Assembly: GCA_964035575.1 (NCBI GenBank)
Contig: OZ037882.1
Span: 1,240,001-1,304,000, forward strand
From: Rhynchopus sp. YZ270_cl-10
Lineage: Eukaryota > Euglenozoa > Diplonemea > Diplonemida > Diplonemidae
Direction of reading: 5' to 3'
Length of the DNA: 64,000 nt
The notes beneath the pieces are model-generated. The model was given only the letters and a program-made list of their open reading frames with translations, was not told where the DNA came from and searched no databases. This document shows positions 48,340 to 58,745 of the stretch, piece after piece (positions within the stretch are counted from its first letter, which is position 1; the number at the start of each line of letters is the position of its first letter). The position numbers and the translations under genes were made by a program.

Positions 48340-51300
48340 ATGAGCGCGGCAGCAAACGCCACGAGCCCGCCAGGGACACCCGACAACGACTACCTACCTA
48401 CGAACCCTGCACCCTCCACCTGCGAGACCATCGACGCCCTGCCGCACGGTATTACGATCTGCGCACCGGGCAGCCCGCGCCGCTCTGCACGGCATCCTCC
48501 GCAGGCGGCAAATCTAACAGAGCTCTCGAGAAGGAAGAGCGACAGCCTGCAGGTAGGTGTCACCTCCCCGGTCACCACCTTGAACGACCAGGAGGCCTTT
48601 GGGAAGCGGGATGGATCGCACAGCATGTCGGTGTCTAGCAACAAGAGAGCGAGCTCTTTCGCCGCGTTTTCGAAGCATGATTTAGTGAAGATGAAGAACG
48701 AAGCAAGCGAGATGATCCGCCTGGACAGAGAGCAGCAGATGCTTGACGAACTGCGGAAGGAGCACAGCGACGACTACAACGAGATCTACGGGGAAGATGA
48801 ATCGAAGACGGCGCTGAACTACCGCGCCCTGTGGCTCTTCCGCGATCACCACCCAGCCCGCGTCATGGTCTACAAATTCACCCGCCACGGCTTATTCGAA
48901 GGGACCATCCTCCTCCTCATCTTCTTCAACTGCACAACCCTCGTCTTCGACGACCCAGAGAAAGAACCCTCGGAGTTCCAGTTCATCTCCGAGGTCATCT
49001 GCAACATCTTCTTCTCAATCGAAATGGTTCTCAAAATATTTTCCGACGGCTTTCTCCTCCACCCGCACTCCTATCTGCGAAGCACCTGGAACCAATTGGA
49101 CTTTTTTATTGTCATCTTTGCGTGGGTCGCCTTCATACCTTCAGTCGGAAACTATACGGGGATCCGCATCATCCGCGTCATGCGCGCCTTACGAAGCATC
49201 AACGGCATTCAGGGACTCAAAAACATCGTCAACGCGCTGCTTCTCTCCGTACGAGGCCTGCTCCACGTGTTGTTCCTGGTCGTCTTCTTCTTCACGATAT
49301 TTGGCATTCTTGGTGTCCAGCTTTTCAAAGGGACATACAAAAAACGGTGCCTCCGATATGAAGGCGACAAACCACCAGGGTTTCCTCAGGAAGAAGGACA
49401 GTTTTGCGCGTCGGATCCGGGGAATGTGTTCTTCGGGCGGGAATGCGACTCGGGGACGTATTGCCTCGACTTCGAAAACCCGGAACGCGGGTTTGGCTCG
49501 TTTGATCACATTGGGTGGGCCGCTCTCATCATCTTCCGGTGCATCACATTGGAGGGCTGGGTGGTGGAGCTGTACCGTGTTCTCGATTTGCACGGCTTCA
49601 TCGCGCTTGCGTACTTCCTCCCCATTGTGGTGTTGGGTTCGTTCTTCATCCTCAACCTTGCGCTTGCTGTCATCTCCGAACGGTTTAGGTGGACCAATGA
49701 AGTCGAAGCCACACGACAGGTCAAAGACGCGATCGTCAAAATGATTGAGGAAGACCAACGCAAAGAAGCAGAGAAGAATGACATGGAGCCGGGTGCGGAA
49801 AATTTGCAAATCGTGCTGACGGACCGGCAGATGCAGTTCATCCGCCTGAGAGTCGCCGGAAAACGCGTCATCAACTCGAAAGCGTTCGAATGGGGCATCA
49901 TCGCCTTCATCTTCATCAACACTGCCTTCCTTGCTGTCGAGCACGACGGTCAACCTGAAGGACTTTCCTTCTTTTTAAACTACGCGAACATGGTTTTAAC
50001 CGGCATTTTCACCGGAGAAATGGCTGTCAAAGTTCTCATATTAGGACCTAGACAATACGTTTCTGACCCATTTAACGTGCTTGATGGGGGTATTGTGCTG
50101 ATCAGCGTGGTCGATGTTTTCATTGAAAGTTCGTCTGGAGTAACCGTCTTTAGAGCGTTGAGGCTGCTTAGGGTGCTTAAGCTGATCAAAAACTTTCATT
50201 CGCTGAGGCAGTTGGTGTCGGTGTTGCTGCACGCTGTTGCGGATACCGGGTTTTTGAACGTTCTGATATTTCTGTACTTGTACATAGCAGCCTTGGTGGG
50301 AACGCAGCTGTACAGCGGGCAGTTCCGAAAGGACAACCTCGGGAAGGAGCCGGTCTCGACGTTTGACAACTTTTGGTGGTCGTCGCTGACGGTGTTTCAA
50401 ATATTGACGAGAGACAACTGGACATTGCCGATGTGGGATGCGATGACGGTGCGGACGCCAGCCTCGTGTCTGTTCTTTGTGCTGCTTGTTTTGGTAGGAG
50501 ATTTTATTATCTTGAATTTGTTTCTTGCGATTCTTATCAACTCCTTTGAAAGCAATATGAACCGAAACTGTGACGACAACGACGACGGGTCTATGTTTAA
50601 TGATGCCGACAATTTGCTTCTCCGACTGCGCGAGGTGCTGGATGAGACCACTGAACAACAACAACAGTCGGGTGCACAACAGCGGGTCACCAAGAGCAGC
50701 ATTTTTGTCCACTCCCGGATCATGAGCATCGGAGAAACCAAGCCGCTAGATGGGTCCCAACTACAAAACAACCCTGTCAGCTCCACCACCACCGCCCCGC
50801 CACTGTTCAGCTTGCACACCCACACTGCGTCTGGTATCGTTTTGGGTGGTGCGCTCAATTCTTATGCTCAGAAAACGATACAGCACCAACACCAATGGCC
50901 GTCCACAAACGGAGGCAATGCGCTGTATGTGTTCGGGCCTTCTAATACGGTGCGCATCTTTGCAACATACCTCGTGAACCACCCGATGTTTGAACGTATC
51001 ATCTTATTAAGCATTGCGACGTCCAGCATTCTGCTCATCGTTGAAGACCCGAGAGTAGACATGAAAGCGGGCGACCCACTCAACATCGCAAACATGTTTT
51101 TTACCGCGCTTTTCTGTGTTGAGATGCTCTGTAAACTAGTTGCCTTTGGTCTGGTACGCGGTGAAGGTGCCTATCTAAAGGATGGTTGGAACGTGCTCGA
51201 CGCGATTGTTGTGATGATCTCATTATTTGCATTGGTGTTTGCACAGTTTCAATTCGTCAAAGTGTTTCGGATCATGCGAACCCTCCGACCCCTTCGTGTT

Positions 51301-53469
51301 GTGAACCGCAACCTCGGACTAAAAATTGTGGTCCGCAGTCTGCTCCGCTCTTTACCACAGGTTGCCAACGTTGGGGTGGTGGTGAGTCTCATCTTCTTTG
51401 TCTTTGCGATTCTTGGGGTCCAGCTGTTTGGGGGAAAACTCAATTATTGCACGGATGAGGCTATTACAGAGCAGGCACGCTGTGACGGATTCCTCGAAGA
51501 CGCTTACGAACCGAACAACAGCCTCACCCTCATCCCCCGAGAGTGGAGACGCCGCGACCAACACTTTGATGACATCCGCTTTGCGCTTCTCACCCTCTTT
51601 GAGGTTTCTACCCTCGAACTATGGTCCAAAATTATGTACAACACAATCGACTCCCATGCAAAAGGAATGGGGCCGATCCGCCACGCTACACCGCAGGCAG
51701 GGTTGTATTTTATTACGTTTATCATTTTCGGTTCGTTTTTTGTGTTAAACATGTTTGTCGGTGTCGTGATTTACAACTACAACGTTGAGAAGAAGATGAT
51801 GGAGGGGAAAGGCCTGCTTTCTGCAGAGCAAGAACGGTGGATCGAAATGCAGCGGCTCATGCTGACCTTCCGCCCTGTCGTGAAGATGCCGTATCTCACC
51901 AAAGGGCCGCGGCGCTTCTCGAGCACTATCGCAAGCAGCCCTGCCTTCGAATATGCTATCTACACTGTGATCATGCTGAACGTCGCGGTCATGGGAATGG
52001 AGCACGAAGGGCAAAGCATGTACTTCGAGAAGCTGTTGGGGTCTGTGAACAACGCGTGCTCAGGGTTCTTCTTGGTAGAAATGTGTGTAAAGCTGCACGC
52101 CTGGAGATGGACGTACTTCCGCAATGGATGGAACCGTTACGACTGTCTGCTAGTTCTGGTTTCGGTGTCGTCGCTGCCGTACGAGCTTTTAGTGTCATCA
52201 GACAGCGCCTACGCCACACCAATCAAACTGTTCAGGATTCTCAGAGTGTTGCGCCTGTTAAAATCGTCGCGTGGCATGAGACTACTCCTGGAAACGTTGT
52301 GGTACTCCCTGCCGTACCTATCAAACATCTTTTTGTTCCTAGGATTAGTCTTCTTCGTGTATGGTGCCCTCGGGGTGAGTCTCTTCCATGACGTGAAGAG
52401 AGGCGAATATCTAACGTACCATGCGAATTTTGATAATTTTCCGGTAACAATTTTGGTGCTTTTCCGTGCATCAACAGGAGAAGATTGGAACGGCATCATG
52501 CATGATCTGATGACGAAGGACTGTGGAAAGCACTATATTGAGGCAGAGGATAGGTATCTTGACAAATGCGGTCCTGGCATGTGGATCGCGCCGCTGTATT
52601 TTATGTCGTTTTTGTGCATTGCGGCGGAGGTCATGTTGAACCTCTTCATTGCCGTCATTTTGGACAACTTCAGCACCACAGTGCACATTGAGAAGAGCAA
52701 AGTCGGCACCTCCGAGCTCAACCGCTTCGTCTCTATTTGGAGCGACTTCGACCCGGATGCCGACCTTCTGGTCCCCACCAGCCGCTTTCCACAGCTCCTT
52801 GCACGGCTCGGCCCTCCGCTTGGAGTTAATGACGAATTCTCTCGCATCGATCTGATGAGGCAGTGCGAAAGGTTCCAAATCCCAGAGCACGGCGGGATGA
52901 TCCACTTTGTGGAGGTGCTGATCCCGCTCGCCCGCTTGGGGATGGGCGTCGAGCTCTCCGATAACGAAATGCGGCAGCAGGAGAACGGCTGGCGCGAGGA
53001 CTTCCCGGACATCCTGAAGCTCCCTACCCTGCGCTACCGGCAACGCCGCGTCACGGTGAACCACTTCTTCGCGGCTACATACATAGCGGCAGCCTTCCGC
53101 CGTTCTGTCGTCATGAAGGTCTACCTCCCACGGCGCAACACACAACGCCTGAACATCGCAAACTACTGGAAGTCGTTACGAACACGCGACGCTTCAACCC
53201 AAACAGAGGACCCCTACGCGAGACTCAAATTAGAACGCAACACCAAACGGGCGGAACAGATTGAAATCGATGAGCGTCTCGAGCGTGAAGCCGACGAGGC
53301 GCGGGACCACAACCAGAGTGAAGGCGACTTCCCGCACCCGGGGCTATTCACGAAGCACACTGGTGTGAGCTGTGCGAGTGGCGGTGCTGTGTCAGGTGTC
53401 TCCACCATCCCCCTTACAGTGCAGGTAGCACAGCCGAGGGACCAGGCTATCAGAAGAGTAGACCTCTAA
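48340..53469 (+). CDS. Four-domain voltage-gated calcium-type cation channel alpha subunit
   Basis: Single exon, 1709 aa; start ATG 48340 follows a pyrimidine-rich leader. Four repeats of six TM segments. S4 voltage sensors: IRIIRVMRALRSI (about 274), FRALRLLRVLKLI (about 603), FRIMRTLRPLRVV (about 976), FRILRVLRLLK (about 1297). Pore filter positions: TLEGW (Glu 405), LTRDNW (Asp 692), STLELW (Glu 1093), STGEDW (Glu 1381), an E-D-E-E ring. That is close to high-voltage calcium channels (EEEE) and unlike sodium channels (DEKA). The C-terminus has the Cav EF-like segment RFVSIWSDFDPDADLL (about 1461) and an IQ-like TYIAAAFRR (about 1580), a possible calmodulin site. It probably mediates calcium entry at the plasma or flagellar membrane. 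Confidence 0.95.
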   Translation: MSAAANATSPPGTPDNDYLPTNPAPSTCETIDALPHGITICAPGSPRRSARHPPQAANLTELSRRKSDSLQVGVTSPVTTLNDQEAFGKRDGSHSMSVSSNKRASSFAAFSKHDLVKMKNEASEMIRLDREQQMLDELRKEHSDDYNEIYGEDESKTALNYRALWLFRDHHPARVMVYKFTRHGLFEGTILLLIFFNCTTLVFDDPEKEPSEFQFISEVICNIFFSIEMVLKIFSDGFLLHPHSYLRSTWNQLDFFIVIFAWVAFIPSVGNYTGIRIIRVMRALRSINGIQGLKNIVNALLLSVRGLLHVLFLVVFFFTIFGILGVQLFKGTYKKRCLRYEGDKPPGFPQEEGQFCASDPGNVFFGRECDSGTYCLDFENPERGFGSFDHIGWAALIIFRCITLEGWVVELYRVLDLHGFIALAYFLPIVVLGSFFILNLALAVISERFRWTNEVEATRQVKDAIVKMIEEDQRKEAEKNDMEPGAENLQIVLTDRQMQFIRLRVAGKRVINSKAFEWGIIAFIFINTAFLAVEHDGQPEGLSFFLNYANMVLTGIFTGEMAVKVLILGPRQYVSDPFNVLDGGIVLISVVDVFIESSSGVTVFRALRLLRVLKLIKNFHSLRQLVSVLLHAVADTGFLNVLIFLYLYIAALVGTQLYSGQFRKDNLGKEPVSTFDNFWWSSLTVFQILTRDNWTLPMWDAMTVRTPASCLFFVLLVLVGDFIILNLFLAILINSFESNMNRNCDDNDDGSMFNDADNLLLRLREVLDETTEQQQQSGAQQRVTKSSIFVHSRIMSIGETKPLDGSQLQNNPVSSTTTAPPLFSLHTHTASGIVLGGALNSYAQKTIQHQHQWPSTNGGNALYVFGPSNTVRIFATYLVNHPMFERIILLSIATSSILLIVEDPRVDMKAGDPLNIANMFFTALFCVEMLCKLVAFGLVRGEGAYLKDGWNVLDAIVVMISLFALVFAQFQFVKVFRIMRTLRPLRVVNRNLGLKIVVRSLLRSLPQVANVGVVVSLIFFVFAILGVQLFGGKLNYCTDEAITEQARCDGFLEDAYEPNNSLTLIPREWRRRDQHFDDIRFALLTLFEVSTLELWSKIMYNTIDSHAKGMGPIRHATPQAGLYFITFIIFGSFFVLNMFVGVVIYNYNVEKKMMEGKGLLSAEQERWIEMQRLMLTFRPVVKMPYLTKGPRRFSSTIASSPAFEYAIYTVIMLNVAVMGMEHEGQSMYFEKLLGSVNNACSGFFLVEMCVKLHAWRWTYFRNGWNRYDCLLVLVSVSSLPYELLVSSDSAYATPIKLFRILRVLRLLKSSRGMRLLLETLWYSLPYLSNIFLFLGLVFFVYGALGVSLFHDVKRGEYLTYHANFDNFPVTILVLFRASTGEDWNGIMHDLMTKDCGKHYIEAEDRYLDKCGPGMWIAPLYFMSFLCIAAEVMLNLFIAVILDNFSTTVHIEKSKVGTSELNRFVSIWSDFDPDADLLVPTSRFPQLLARLGPPLGVNDEFSRIDLMRQCERFQIPEHGGMIHFVEVLIPLARLGMGVELSDNEMRQQENGWREDFPDILKLPTLRYRQRRVTVNHFFAATYIAAAFRRSVVMKVYLPRRNTQRLNIANYWKSLRTRDASTQTEDPYARLKLERNTKRAEQIEIDERLEREADEARDHNQSEGDFPHPGLFTKHTGVSCASGGAVSGVSTIPLTVQVAQPRDQAIRRVDL

Positions 53470-53504
53470 TGAGCGATAGGCGAGAAGAGGGTATGTAGGG
53501 GGTG

Positions 53505-53535
53505 TAAGAAAAGGCTTAGGTTCATCATATAAACT
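53505..53535 (+). ncRNA. Hairpin-family element, copy 9 (3' half only)
   Basis: gtaagaaaaggcttaggttc then atcatataaac. It lies 36 nt after the channel stop codon. Confidence 0.45.
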
Positions 53536-53955
53536 TCTTTTTAACTCACAACACAGGAAGGAGATAGACTCACGCAAGACGGAAAAAAAGGTTCCATCGG
53601 TGACAAAAAAGGGGGGTTTATGAAATTTCATCTTTCAACATTTTTTCCTTATCGTATGCAATCAATTTATTTGATTTGCATATGTTGAAATACTTAAATG
53701 AAGCGTTTCTTTCTTTTTTCTCTTTTCAAATACGGGAGGTTAGGGGGCGGAATCTGTTTCTTTTCCAAGATTTTGTTTTTTTTTACAGTAATAAAAGGTG
53801 CCGGAGGAAAGAATACGATCTGGAGGATTATCTGCCGTGCAATGCGCCGTTTAATCCACTTACGCACACGTTCACACTTACGCACAACTGAGCACAATTA
53901 TGCCACAATTACAGCGGCCCAAAACGGTACAAAAAAGGCAAGAAATGGTTCGTAC

Positions 53956-54005
53956 GGTGGCTAGGCTTAAGAAAACCCCTTACGAGGCTTAAGTCGTCCA
54001 TCTTA
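53956..54005 (+). ncRNA. Hairpin-family element, copy 10 (rearranged)
   Basis: acggtggctaggcttaagaa ... ccttacgaggcttaagtcgt then ccatctta. Enlarged loop. Confidence 0.4.
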
Positions 54006-54235
54006 CCAGCGCATCTGTCTTTCTTGTTTTTTTTGTTCTCCCTTTTGAGCGATTCTAGTTCATACTTTAAGACATACACAAAAATATTTCCGCTTTTTTC
54101 TGTTCTGTTCAGGTTCGTCATTAAAAAAGCTTGAAGCTTGCCCTAGTCACACATTGGTAAAGAACTCGGATTCTCGGAAATTCTCAGATTTCGGTTTTCA
54201 GCCGAGATTCTCGGATTATTGAGAATTTGGTGGGA

Positions 54236-54312
54236 GACACCCCAGAAATCCAAAAAACGAAGCACGCGACAACTACGCACTAAGTACGCAAGAAGTACGC
54301 AATATATGGTGT
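54236..54312 (+). repeat. Dispersed repeat J, copy 2
   Basis: caccccagaaatccaaaaaa ... cacgcgacaactacgcacta ... gtacgcaagaagtacgcaat. Confidence 0.85.
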
Positions 54313-54629
54313 TGTCAGGAGCATCAGAATTAAGAATCATTCTCGGATCCAAGTCGCTTACGATGTATGCATAGTGTACGGTACCAACAAGCAAGTTTTC
54401 AACAAAAAAAAGAAACAAGGCAAAAAAATAAAAGAAAACAAAAAAATCTCGTTTGCCTCTTCAGGGTGACAATGCCTTTGCCTTTCCAGATAAAGCGCAG
54501 TCCCTAAAATCCTTGTTCTTCTTCTTACATTCTTTTTCAAACAAAAGCAAAAAAAAAAAATATAACGTGGACTTCCATTTTTGTCCTTTATGAAATCTTT
54601 ACTACATTTGTTGTATTGTCTTTTTCATG

Positions 54630-54672
54630 AGCCTTTCTAAGCACGAGAGTCTTAGGCTCATCTCATGAACAC
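54630..54672 (+). ncRNA. Hairpin-family element, copy 11
   Basis: gagcctttctaagcacgaga then gtcttaggctcatctcatga and acac before a T run. Confidence 0.6.
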
Positions 54673-54944
54673 TTTTTTTTTCTCTTTTCAAATTTGACAC
54701 CAAGCGTTCCGAAAGGTTCCTTTTTTCTTTTATGTCTGATGTTACCGAACAACAAGGACATGTCAATATAGGCCCTCCCAGACACCATGCTCCGTGTTGT
54801 GTCTTTTGTCACAAGAAGCGTATTGATATCACAATTGATATTACCAGCATTTCGAATTGTTCATTTTTTTTTTCCTCTTTCCCCCCCTTTCCCCCCCCTC
54901 TATGAAAATCACAACGAAAATGCACATTTTGTACATAACGAAGC

Positions 54945-54985
54945 AACCGATGAACGGTGAGGCCGGTTTGCACTTTTCAATAGTA
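54945..54985 (+). repeat. D-type repeat, partial copy
   Basis: accgatgaacggtgaggccg then gtttgcacttttcaa. Confidence 0.65.
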
Positions 54986-54999
54986 ATCACAGTGGTTCT

Positions 55000-55096
55000 T
55001 TTGGAATGAAACCAGGTCAACCGAGCGATCGCACACACAGACTTCTTGATCTGGTGCAAGCTGCAAGCTCCGCGGAGTATCTGCCCAATCAGCTTC
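55000..55096 (+). pseudogene. Second SSU (18S) rRNA fragment
   Basis: ggaatgaaaccaggtcaacc, gagcgatcgcacacacagac, cttgatctggtgcaagc and gagtatctgcccaatcagct align with 32604-32695. It is a copy of the same SSU region, slightly diverged and cut off before the tgtaacgggt block. Confidence 0.85.
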
Positions 55097-55283
55097 TTCT
55101 TTTTATTTTAATATTTTCTCCTCTCCCTTCTCCCTTCTCCCTTCTCCCTCCTCACCCCCGCCACGACCTTCGACCCTTTATCAAGGCTTCGCTGGTTTTA
55201 TTAAGCAACACAAAAACACTGGTCCCTTCTCTCTCAACACTGCTTTTTCCGTTCATCTTCTTCACTGCCCCTGGACGCGCCCT

Positions 55284-55315
55284 ACAATGAAGTACCAACT
55301 TGGAACTGTTACGAA
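55284..55315 (-). repeat. 32-nt block, inverted partner of 15242-15273
   Basis: acaatgaagtaccaacttgg then aactgttacgaa. Exact reverse complement of the block at 15242. Confidence 0.9.
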
Positions 55316-55848
55316 AGACACAGGGGAGCTCCAACTGGTTAATTAAAGTCAGTATGGCCGGTGCGCTGGTCAGAGGTAATATGACACCAAGTGCCTAGTC
55401 ACTGGCCAGTCCGGCGCACGGGGGGGTTTACGGCTTATATGATCCCGAATAAAACCACCCTGTGCGCCCGATTAGGAACCCCTCTGTGCACCACAGCATG
55501 TCGCTTCATCACAGCGGTGAGCAAGTAAACCACGCATCCCGACCGATCTGTTGAGCAACGTTCCCTTCTTTTAGTTGTGATGCATTCCGTAAACCTGCCA
55601 AAAAAAAAAAATTCCATTCAAAGCACCTTCCCCACCAGATAGCACACCACCCACCCACAACCCCCCACCCCACACTTCTCCCTCCTCGTTTCTACGAGAG
55701 ACAGGGAGAGGTGCAACAAACACAAAAAAACACACAAAACAATATTCCGGGAGTCAATCCTTATCGATACCGCTGAGCTTTTTTTGTTTTGTTTTGTTTT
55801 GTTCCTCTTTGCAAAACAAAAAAAAATACCCTCCCTCAACCCTTTTCT

Positions 55849-55891
55849 AGGGTGGCCCTAAGCACTGTGAGGGCTTAGGATCACCTAAAAC
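55849..55891 (+). ncRNA. Hairpin-family element, copy 12 (leader of CCDC81-like gene)
   Basis: Stem CCTAAGC/GCTTAGG, longer by one pair, with loop ACTGTGAG and tail atcacctaaaac. It lies 87 nt before the start codon. Confidence 0.7.
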
Positions 55892-55977
55892 TTTCCACCC
55901 CTCCCAACCCCACCCCCTCCCTCTTGAACGTTGGTTTCTTTAAAAATCTGCGTTTTTTTTTTTCCACAAAAAAAAAT

Positions 55978-58238
55978 ATGTCTTCAGTTTCAGGAGCTGC
56001 GTGCACTGAAGCGGAGGTGTTGAAAGACATTGGTGAAAAACTTCAGGCCAGTCTCAATGTGAGTGTCAACCGCCTTCGCAAGATGTGGCACGGGTTTGGC
56101 CGTGTCCTCCGCCAGCAGCTGCTCGAATGCCTTGGGGAGCGCTGGAGTGGCGGGTACATCAGTGTCCTCGGGTTTGGGCAGTGGTTTGCGAAGCGTAGGT
56201 CTCCTGAGTCATCCCCTGTCATGGGCTTCGTCCTCGCCCCGTCACATCTGGAACAGTACAAATTAGTACAGCACGCCAGCAAACACAGTGCGACTACCTC
56301 CAGCAATTCTAACCGCGAATTTGACGTCCACAGGATGATGTCGTTGTGCCACGTAGAACAGGACAAAGTGGAGACCTTTTTGAAGGTCTTCTTTTCGAGA
56401 ATCTGCGAACTTTCTGGGAGCACCATGAAGGTGGCCCTCCCGCATGTAGGGCGGCTGGACATACAGAACCGCGAGGTGACGTTTCGGTTTTTTTCAGAAT
56501 TTCTTGAAATTGTTTCGCCGTCAACTGGGATGAGTCTGGAAGCGGTTCCTACCAGAGAGCCTGCGGTGCGGAGAAGCGCTGGGGATGCGAGAGTCATCGA
56601 GAGTGTTCAAAAATGGCTTTCAGGCCATCCATCAAATCCTTTGGAATGTAAAAGCGCGTTGAGTACGTGCACCTCATTTTCTCGTTCATCACAGCCGTCG
56701 CAGTCACAGTCTCTGAAACGGCCGTCCAGTGTTGTGACCGGAAGTGCGGCAAGAACGGTGCGGACGATCAACAGCACCAGAGTGGCCAGGCCTCATAGCA
56801 GCAGTTCCATGCCGCAGCCAAGGAAGGAAATGACGATGCCGGTTCCCGAGTCGCTGAACAGCAGTCGCATCAACCTGAAGCTGAACGACACGACCCAGAC
56901 GCATGCAGCCAACGTCATCCCGAGACCGACCCCGACAGCAGCGCATCCGCATCGTGCAGCGTCCGCATGCCCTGCTGGTCGGGCAGCAAGAAATACTCCC
57001 ACCACAAACGCGACGTTGACTTTGAAGACCCCAACAAGCCTTGGCGTGAACGTGAGCGGCACCGCAGCTACGTTGCTGTCAAGCTCGTCTCCAGCGCCGA
57101 TGTTGGCCGACGTCAATGGAGCGAACGGACGTGCCAGGGTTCCCAAGACAGCACTGAACAGCGTGATGGCAGATGCGTACCAAAGACACGAAGCGTTCTT
57201 GACACAGCAGCGTGCAGACGAAGAGCGTCATCAGGAGTACATCAAGCAGAAGACGAAGGAGGCTGATGAGTACGAGAAGGCAGCGTCGCGTTCGCGCAGG
57301 GAGCTTATCAAGAAGACGTCCGAGGCGCTGGGCATGCAGGTAGGGGAGAAGCGGGCACGCAAGAGCGAGATCCTCACACGCCCGAAAGGGATAGCGTCGG
57401 ATACGTTCCCTATGCAGGTATGGGTGTAGTGGTGTGGTGGTGATGAGGGATTGCTGTGCGAAAGAGAGGAGTGTCTTTTTGAAACCGCACAAAAAATGTT
57501 CCACTTTTAGTATCATTTCCCTCTGCTTTCAACACACTGAGCTTTGAGAAGCAGGGGAGCCTTTTCATCTCAGGGGGGTTTTTTTTTTGGTGCGACTCCA
57601 GAGGGCTTTTGTATTTCAAGTTTTCCTTTTTTCTCTCTAGTCAGTTTCCCAATCTTAATATTTTTGATCCGTTTCTTCCGACTCCTCCCTCTCCTCACCA
57701 CACACCACCCCAGGAGCCCTTCCAGGCAAAAGCCGTCGCCTCAAAGGACCCCAAGGCAGAGCAGCGCAAGCTATGCGAAGACCTAGGCAAGCAGATCACA
57801 GAGCGTGCGCAGGCAGCGATAAAGCAGAAGAAGATCGACCGCGACGAAGACGTCCGCCACGCGACTGTCGCGAGGGAAAAGTATGTGTTTTTTTTCTTAA
57901 GGTGACTAAGCACGAGAGGCGGATCATCTTATAAACATTTCTTTGTTTTAGGGATATGTAGTGTAGATGCTTCAATATGCAACAAACGAACAACGAGACA
58001 CAAAGTAGCTTTTTGTTTGGCACAGCTGTTGCTGCGCGATAACGAATGTGACCAAGATGACTAAGCACACGAGAGGCTTAGGATCATCTTATAAATTTTT
58101 GTTTTGCACCTTTTTGTTTCACCTCGTACCACACTCCTCACCAGATTCGTACTCGAGAACAAAGCCAAGCTGGCAAAGAAGAGAGACACCGTACAGAACC
58201 TTACCAAGTCGTGGCAGTATCAGATGGCGCTTCGTTAA
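55978..58238 (+). CDS. CCDC81-like protein with two eukaryotic HU domains, three exons
   Basis: Exons 55978-57417, 57714-57880 and 58145-58238 join in phases 0 and 2, 566 aa. Introns read GTATGG...CCCCAG and GTATGT...TCACCAG. Residues about 15-95 (RKMWHGFGRVLRQQLLECLG, GGYISVLGFGQWFAKRRS) and about 115-185 (EQDKVETFLKVFFSRICELS, TMKVALPHVGRLDIQNREVT) match the paired HU-like domains of CCDC81. A Ser/Thr/Pro-rich linker follows (about 220-400), then charged helices (YIKQKTKEADEYEKAASRSR, KLCEDLGKQITERAQAAIKQ). The last exon ends NLTKSWQYQMALR, like the CCDC81 tail. CCDC81 is a centrosome/cilium protein, which suggests a flagellate. Both hairpin copies 13 and 14 are in intron 2. Confidence 0.85.
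57899..57936 (+). ncRNA. Hairpin-family element, copy 13 (inside intron)
   Basis: aaggtgactaagcacgagag then gcggatcatcttataaac. It begins 18 nt after the GTATGT donor; the 3' arm is deleted. Confidence 0.65.
58054..58097 (+). ncRNA. Hairpin-family element, copy 14 (inside intron)
   Basis: aagatgactaagcacacgag then aggcttaggatcatcttata. The loop has two extra bases; the stem CTAAGC/GCTTAG is kept. Confidence 0.7.
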
Positions 58239-58699
58239 AAGGCGTTACACAGAAAGGGGTGTCAATGTGCTTGCAACGACACCACAACAAATCGTGTTGT
58301 GGACTCCCCGAAGTGTCGCAAAAAAGAGACACAGCGCGCATTACACACCATGTTGGAGTAGCACCAAAAAAAAGGGGGCGAAATGATGGGGAAAATTTTC
58401 AGGGGGGGAAAAAGAGAGGAAAATAAAAGGGGAAAAAGATGTGTTTTCGGGTGATTATCCCGGGTACCATGATAGCTATACATGATTTTTGCATTTTTTT
58501 TTTAAAATACATTTTTACAAAAATGCATGTCACCGTTTCAACGTTACATCAGAACGGGTGAGATGGTTACCTTGGTCCCTAGGTCGCGGGATAATAGCCT
58601 GTAACGGTGCACCCCCTTTTAAAAAAATAGTAGTAGCGGTATCCACGAAACGAGAGACAGGCGAGGAAAGGCTGCGTGGAGTTCACACGAGAAAAAAGC

Positions 58700-58745
58700 G
58701 AGGTGTCTACACGCCATCAATTTTTTCAATTTTTCAAAAAAAGAA
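58700..58745 (+). repeat. T-family repeat copy
   Basis: gaggtgtctacacgccatca then atttttcaatttttcaaaaa. Confidence 0.65.

Larger units (their letters stand above)
53470..55977. other. Repeat-rich intergenic region with an SSU rRNA scrap
   Basis: No gene seen. It contains hairpin copies 9-12, repeat J (54236-54312), a D-type repeat (54945-54985), SSU fragment (55000-55096), the 32-nt block (55284-55315) and a GC-richer stretch at 55320-55480 with self-complementary parts that I cannot assign. Confidence 0.7.

Noticed and set aside
55320-55480. Structured RNA gene in the GC-richer stretch
   Set aside because: Some complementary segments (gtgcgctggtc / ccagtccggcgcac) exist, but no known RNA class fits and pairing is imperfect.
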